Assembly: GCA_013003255.1 (NCBI GenBank)
Contig: JABDJZ010000004.1
Span: 1-18,330 of the forward strand
Direction: 5' to 3'
From: Rhodothermales bacterium
GTDB taxonomy: Bacteria > Bacteroidota > Rhodothermia > Rhodothermales > UBA10348
DNA: 18,330 nucleotides
Shown piece after piece: positions 14,763 to 18,330 of this stretch. The position numbers and the translations under genes were made by a program. Numbering within the stretch: the first letter of the stretch is position 1; each line of letters begins with the position of its first letter. The notes beneath the pieces are model-generated. The model did no database searches, was not told where the DNA came from, and saw nothing but the letters and a program-made list of their open reading frames with translations.

Positions 14763-16922
14763 ATGCGAATCGCAGATCTTCAGGAGAAGAAACTGCCGGA
14801 ACTCAAAGAGCTCGCCAAAGGCATGAAGCTCTCCGGTTTCTCCAATCTTAGAAAGCAGGACCTGATCTACCTGCTCCTTGAAGCCCAGGCCGAAAAGCAG
14901 TCCGGCAGTGGCAAACCCAACGTAGACCTCCCAAGCGCCAAGGAAGAGGGCCGAAACGGCCGTTCCGGTGGGCGCTCAGACCGTTCCCGTGATGATCGGC
15001 GGAGTAGCGGAGGCGAGAGCCGCAAATCGGATTCCGGACAGGAAGCTTCGGACGACAAGGGTGAGGGCCGAAAGCGCTCCAGGCGGTCCGGCGGATCACG
15101 GATCGTGCGTGTAGATCTTCGAACGCAGTCCGAGGAGAGCGACGACGCAGCTTCAGAAGGCGGTGATTCCCCCAAGCAGGAGGAATCCCGCGGTGGGAGA
15201 GATCGTGGCCGTGGCCGGTCCCGGGACAAGTCTGGAAGCGGCGACGACAGCAAACGCGGCGGCGACGACAGCAGGCGTGGTGGCGACGACAGCAAACGCG
15301 GTGGCGACGACAGCAGGCGTGGTGGCGGCCGCAACAATGGCGACGATGACTCTAAAGACTCCGACGGGCGAGACTCCCGTGGCCGGGGTCGGGGACGACG
15401 CGGGCGAGACAAGGACTCATCCGGTGACTCCAACGAAGGTCGATCCCGCGGCCGAGGCCGCCGGGACCGAAACAAGGGCCGAGGCGGCCGGGACAGCGGT
15501 GACCGCGACAGCGGCGGTCGTGACGGAGGCGGTCGCAACCGCAATCGTCGGGATCGGGACGACCAGGACAACAAGCGGAGCCGCAACCGGCGGGACCGCA
15601 GCGATCGGTCGAACCAGGACCAGCAGCGGCAGCAGGCATCGGCATCGGCAGGATTCAGCGACAAGGAGTACCGCGATCCGCCGGATCGGGATCGTCGCCG
15701 CGGACGGGGCCGAAGCAGGTCGCGCGAGAATCTGGAGGAACTCCGCGAACGGGCTTACGCGGACAAGCCGGAGTACATGAAGGCATACAACCCGGAGAGC
15801 CTTGAGCTCGACGGGATGATCCGCAAGGTCGGTGTCCTCGAGATGCTGCCCGACGGATATGGCTTCCTTCGTTCTCCGGAGTTCCACTACCTGCCCAGCC
15901 CGGACGACATTTACGTGTCTCCGTCGCAGATCAAGCGGTTCAATCTGAAGATTGGCGACACCGTTGATGGCCAGGTCAGGCCTCCCAAGGAGGGCGAGCG
16001 CTTCTTCGCCCTCATCCAGGTCAACACCATCAACGGCCGTACGACGGTCGAGCTGGAGAACCGGCCTGAGTTTGACCACCTGACGCCCCTCTATCCGGAG
16101 GAGATGCTGACCATGGAGACGCTGGCGGGCGAGGTCTCGACTCGCGTCATCGATCTGTTCAGCCCCATCGGAAAAGGTCAGCGTGGCCTGATCGTGGCAC
16201 AGCCCAAGACAGGTAAGACCATTCTGCTCCAGAAGATTGCCAATGCAATCACGACCAATCATCCGGAGTGCATCCTGCTGATCCTGTTGGTGGATGAGCG
16301 GCCGGAAGAGGTTACGGACATGCAGCGCAGCGTCAACGCAGAGGTGATTGCCTCCACGTTTGACCAGGATCCGCATCGTCACGTCGAGGTGGCAGACATT
16401 GTGCTGCACAAAGCCAAGCGACTTGTAGAAGCTGGTCAGGACGTGGTCATCCTTCTGGATTCCATAACGCGACTGGCGCGTGCGCACAACACGGTCTCGC
16501 CAAGCACCGGACGCACCATGTCCGGTGGTATGGAAGCCGGGGCTCTCCGGGGTCCGAAACGCTTCTTTGGCGCAGCCCGAAACGTCGAGGAAGGCGGCTC
16601 GCTCACCATCATCGGTACGGCGCTCATCGACACCGGAAGCCGCATGGACGAGGTGATCTTTGAGGAGTTCAAGGGCACCGGTAACTCCGAGATGCAGCTT
16701 GATCGCGACATGGCCAACCGTCGCGTCTGGCCCGCCATCAACGTCATCAAGTCCGGCACCCGGCGCGAGGAACTCCTGATTCCAGACAAGAAGCTCTCCA
16801 GGATCTGGATCCTGAGGCGTCTTCTGGCGGAGAAGGAGCCCGTTGAGGCGATGACGTGGCTGCTCGACAAGATGCGCGGCACCCGCAACAATGACGAGTT
16901 CATGGTCGTCATGAACTCCTGA
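14763..16922 (+). CDS. rho: Transcription termination factor Rho with large disordered insertion
   Basis: Rho is a ring-shaped hexameric RNA helicase that ends transcription at untranslated RNA. This one has 719 residues; E. coli Rho has 419. Residues 1-47 are the usual helical N-terminal domain (MRIADLQEKKLPELKELAKG). About 48-345 is a low-complexity insertion rich in Arg, Gly, Asp and Ser, including four GDDS(K/R)RG repeats at 160-187. The cold-shock RNA-binding domain follows from about 350 (LPDGYGFLRSPEFHYLPSPDDIYVS), then the RecA-like motor with P-loop AQPKTGKT (480-486 for QPKTGKT), Walker B DVVILLDSITRLARA, the Q- and R-loop region GALRGPKRFFGAARN and a GTGNSE segment. Motor and primary RNA-binding domains look complete. 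The start is ATG 14763; the TTG three bases upstream is not needed. Such insertions occur in other Bacteroidota and high-GC bacteria; in Bacteroides thetaiotaomicron one drives phase separation. A membrane-protein gene follows after 31 bases. Confidence 0.96.
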   Translation: MRIADLQEKKLPELKELAKGMKLSGFSNLRKQDLIYLLLEAQAEKQSGSGKPNVDLPSAKEEGRNGRSGGRSDRSRDDRRSSGGESRKSDSGQEASDDKGEGRKRSRRSGGSRIVRVDLRTQSEESDDAASEGGDSPKQEESRGGRDRGRGRSRDKSGSGDDSKRGGDDSRRGGDDSKRGGDDSRRGGGRNNGDDDSKDSDGRDSRGRGRGRRGRDKDSSGDSNEGRSRGRGRRDRNKGRGGRDSGDRDSGGRDGGGRNRNRRDRDDQDNKRSRNRRDRSDRSNQDQQRQQASASAGFSDKEYRDPPDRDRRRGRGRSRSRENLEELRERAYADKPEYMKAYNPESLELDGMIRKVGVLEMLPDGYGFLRSPEFHYLPSPDDIYVSPSQIKRFNLKIGDTVDGQVRPPKEGERFFALIQVNTINGRTTVELENRPEFDHLTPLYPEEMLTMETLAGEVSTRVIDLFSPIGKGQRGLIVAQPKTGKTILLQKIANAITTNHPECILLILLVDERPEEVTDMQRSVNAEVIASTFDQDPHRHVEVADIVLHKAKRLVEAGQDVVILLDSITRLARAHNTVSPSTGRTMSGGMEAGALRGPKRFFGAARNVEEGGSLTIIGTALIDTGSRMDEVIFEEFKGTGNSEMQLDRDMANRRVWPAINVIKSGTRREELLIPDKKLSRIWILRRLLAEKEPVEAMTWLLDKMRGTRNNDEFMVVMNS
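15240..15323 (+). repeat. Four tandem 21-bp units inside rho
   Basis: Four consecutive 21-base units, GGCGACGACAGC followed by AAACGCGG(C/T) or AGGCGTGGT, alternate in an A-B-A-B order, so the true period looks like 42 bases. They are in frame with rho and encode GDDSKRG and GDDSRRG alternately. The near identity at DNA level (only the third-position and K/R changes differ) points to recent slippage or duplication. The copy number is likely variable between strains. Confidence 0.9.
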
Positions 16923-16953
16923 CACCTTCCCTCCGGCGGACGCCCGCCAACCA

Positions 16954-17775
16954 ATGAGTCGAAATCGTTTCTCGGATTCCGATGTCGGGGCCATCATTCA
17001 ACGGGCCTCCGAGCTGAAGAACCAGGACGCGGCGACTCCCGGGCGGCTTTCGCTGGAGGATGTTGAACAGATTGCGGAGGAGATGGGCGTGTCGGCCGAC
17101 TATGTCCGGCGCGCCGTCTCCGAACGTCAGTCCGAGGTCGAATCGGGCAGTGGCCTGGTGAAGCGCTACTGGGCGCTTCCACCGTTACGGGAGCGCGTGA
17201 CAGTAGACCGCGGCAAGGTGTCCCAGGACACGTGGCACGAGATCACCCACGCGGCGCGGACGCACTTCAAGGGGCCGGGCGAGATTTCCCAGGTCGGGGA
17301 GGCTCGTTACTGGTCCAAGGGTGTCAGTGACATGGGGACCGAGATTTCCCGGTCCGAGGTTTCGGCCACCAACACGGAGGACGGAGCCGTGGTCGAGGTG
17401 TCGACCACCATGCCGAGTGTCACCTTCATGCTCTACATCTTTGCGGTGCTGATCTCGCTGGTCCTGGCGGTACTCTTGCAGGACGGAAGCGGAATCGCAG
17501 GCAGAATGATGATCATCAATGCGGTGCTCGCCGGAATGGGGAGCATCGTAGCAACCCGGCTGGGTATCGCCGCCTGGATGCGAAGCAACCAACGCAGTAT
17601 TTCCGGTTTCACGCACGAACTCGCGGCACTCATTGAGCTGGAAGAGGATACCGAGGCCGAGCAGGCACGGGTGACTGACGCCCCGCAACTGGACATCGAT
17701 GCCGCGGTCGAAGGGTTCGAAGGGGAGCAGATACCGGTGCAGCAGGCCAGGCGGCGAACAAGGCGCGGCAACTAG
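16954..17775 (+). CDS. Two-helix inner-membrane protein of unknown function
   Basis: 273 residues. The N terminus (FSDSDVGAIIQRASELK, then LSLEDVEQIAEEMGVSADYVRRAV, about 5-55) resembles a helical motif I have seen at the N terminus of many bacterial membrane proteins, of the form RAxEL...LxLxELxxIAxExGI..xxVxRA; no function is known to me. A soluble section follows (about 65-150, with ALPPLRERVTVDRG and VSATNTEDGAVVEVSTTMP). Two hydrophobic segments, about 150-172 (FMLYIFAVLISLVLAVLL) and 184-208 (MMIINAVLAGMGSIVATRLGIAAW), are likely transmembrane helices. The C terminus is acidic and then basic (ARRRTRRGN). No signal peptide is seen, so the N and C termini probably face the same side. It starts 31 bases after rho on the same strand and may share its transcript. 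The ATG at 16954 has no Shine-Dalgarno site. Confidence 0.78.
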   Translation: MSRNRFSDSDVGAIIQRASELKNQDAATPGRLSLEDVEQIAEEMGVSADYVRRAVSERQSEVESGSGLVKRYWALPPLRERVTVDRGKVSQDTWHEITHAARTHFKGPGEISQVGEARYWSKGVSDMGTEISRSEVSATNTEDGAVVEVSTTMPSVTFMLYIFAVLISLVLAVLLQDGSGIAGRMMIINAVLAGMGSIVATRLGIAAWMRSNQRSISGFTHELAALIELEEDTEAEQARVTDAPQLDIDAAVEGFEGEQIPVQQARRRTRRGN

Positions 17776-17833
17776 GTCAGCGATGCGACCAGAACGTCAC
17801 TCAAGTCTGACGAGTAGCCGCAGCTAGCCGGCC

Positions 17834-18330
17834 GTGCCTCTTCCTCCCAGAGAAGTCCCGATAGACGTCGACCTCGTCCGGAAACTCGTGCGCGGGCAGG
17901 CGCCCCCATACCTCCACCTTGAGCCTGTCTTCGCGGAAGAGGGATGGGACAACGTGGTGTTTCGGATGGGCGATACACTCGCTGCCCGAATCCCGAGACG
18001 CCAGATTGGCGCGGACCTCCTCCGGGCTGAGCAGGACTGGCTGGACCAGGCCGCGGCGCACCTGGAGGTAGACGTGCCTCGACACGTCTTCAAGGGTCAG
18101 CCGACGGACTTCTATCCGTGGGGATGGAGCATCGTTGCCTGGGTTGAAGGCCATGCGGCGGACATTGAGCCACTTCGCCCGGATCAGGCCGGACCTCTCG
18201 CACGCCAGTTGAGATTGCTCCATCGGCCCGCTCCAAAGGACGCCCCCTTTAATCCCTTCCGAAGTACATCACTGCTGGCTCGAGCAGACGAGATGTTTGG
18301 ACGCCTGGATAAACTGGGGCTTCCCGGACT
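17834..18330 (+). CDS. Aminoglycoside phosphotransferase-like small-molecule kinase (3' end outside window)
   Basis: Partial gene, about 165 codons, running off the right edge without a stop. An in-frame TAG at 17825 rules out a longer start, and GTG 17834 (VPLPPREVPIDVDLVRKLV) is the first usable codon. The sequence fits the APH/choline-kinase-like fold N lobe: EEGWDNVVFRMGDTLAARIPRR corresponds to the glycine strand and the ATP-binding lysine/arginine strand, LRAEQDWLDQAA to the following helix, and YPWGWSIVAWVEGHAA to the hinge. LARQLRLLHRP lies just before the catalytic loop. The HxDxxxxN catalytic motif and DxD would lie beyond the window, so activity cannot be judged. These kinases often act on sugars or small metabolites, not antibiotics, so a resistance role should not be assumed. 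The 58 bases between it and the preceding gene hold nothing I can identify. Confidence 0.8.
   Translation, partial: MPLPPREVPIDVDLVRKLVRGQAPPYLHLEPVFAEEGWDNVVFRMGDTLAARIPRRQIGADLLRAEQDWLDQAAAHLEVDVPRHVFKGQPTDFYPWGWSIVAWVEGHAADIEPLRPDQAGPLARQLRLLHRPAPKDAPFNPFRSTSLLARADEMFGRLDKLGLPG

Noticed and set aside
15240..15323. Tandem repeat as a CRISPR array
   Set aside because: Units are contiguous with no spacers, are in frame with rho and encode a simple peptide repeat.
14867..15664. Minus-strand Ser/Arg/Pro-rich frame (265 codons) opposite the Rho insertion
   Set aside because: Its composition is the mirror of the low-complexity Rho insertion; a lack of stops is expected from the repeated GC-rich codons.
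15417..16997. Long open frame on the minus strand (526 codons) opposite rho
   Set aside because: It mirrors the conserved Rho motor and RNA-binding domains and has no domain of its own.
17834..18330. Antibiotic resistance gene
   Set aside because: It resembles the broad aminoglycoside-phosphotransferase fold, which mostly contains kinases of other small molecules, and the catalytic part is outside the window.

Overview
This 18.3 kb window comes from a GC-rich bacterium, most likely in the Rhodothermota/Bacteroidota group (Rhodothermales-like). The assignment rests on gene content only. There are two large secreted proteins ending in a type IX secretion (T9SS) sorting domain, a PorX response regulator (receiver plus PglZ phosphodiesterase), and a Rho factor with a very long Arg/Gly/Asp/Ser-rich insertion. 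Shine-Dalgarno sites are mostly absent (ruvA is an exception), and both convergent gene pairs overlap at their stop codons. I see no prophage, insertion sequence, CRISPR array, defence island, tRNA or rRNA; this looks like compact core chromosome.

Layout: ruvA (+) opens the window, followed by a secreted T9SS-sorted protein of unknown function (+) and typA/bipA (+). typA converges on a minus-strand pair: a DnaJ/CbpA-type co-chaperone and, downstream of it, a large secreted Asp-box beta-propeller protein with a T9SS sorting domain. Divergent from dnaJ is a biotin carboxylase gene (accC, +), whose 3' end touches a minus-strand operon read as ferritin, a secreted NTF2-like protein and trmB with a C-terminal extension. 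Divergent from ferritin is a plus-strand operon porX-tsaE-folC with stop/start overlaps. After a 247-base leader come rho (+) and a two-helix membrane protein of unknown function (+). The right edge cuts an aminoglycoside-phosphotransferase-like kinase gene (+), which begins at a GTG codon at 17834.

How the genes work together: most are housekeeping genes (DNA recombination, ribosome-associated GTPase, chaperone, fatty-acid precursor carboxylation, iron storage, tRNA modification, folate, termination). The clearest common theme is type IX secretion. PorX is the cytoplasmic regulator known to control T9SS in Bacteroidota, and two predicted T9SS cargo proteins lie 5-10 kb away. The most unusual molecular features are the roughly 300-residue disordered insertion in Rho with a 21-bp tandem repeat, the TrmB C-terminal extension, and several inverted repeats in leaders. 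I did not find a clearly new multi-gene system.
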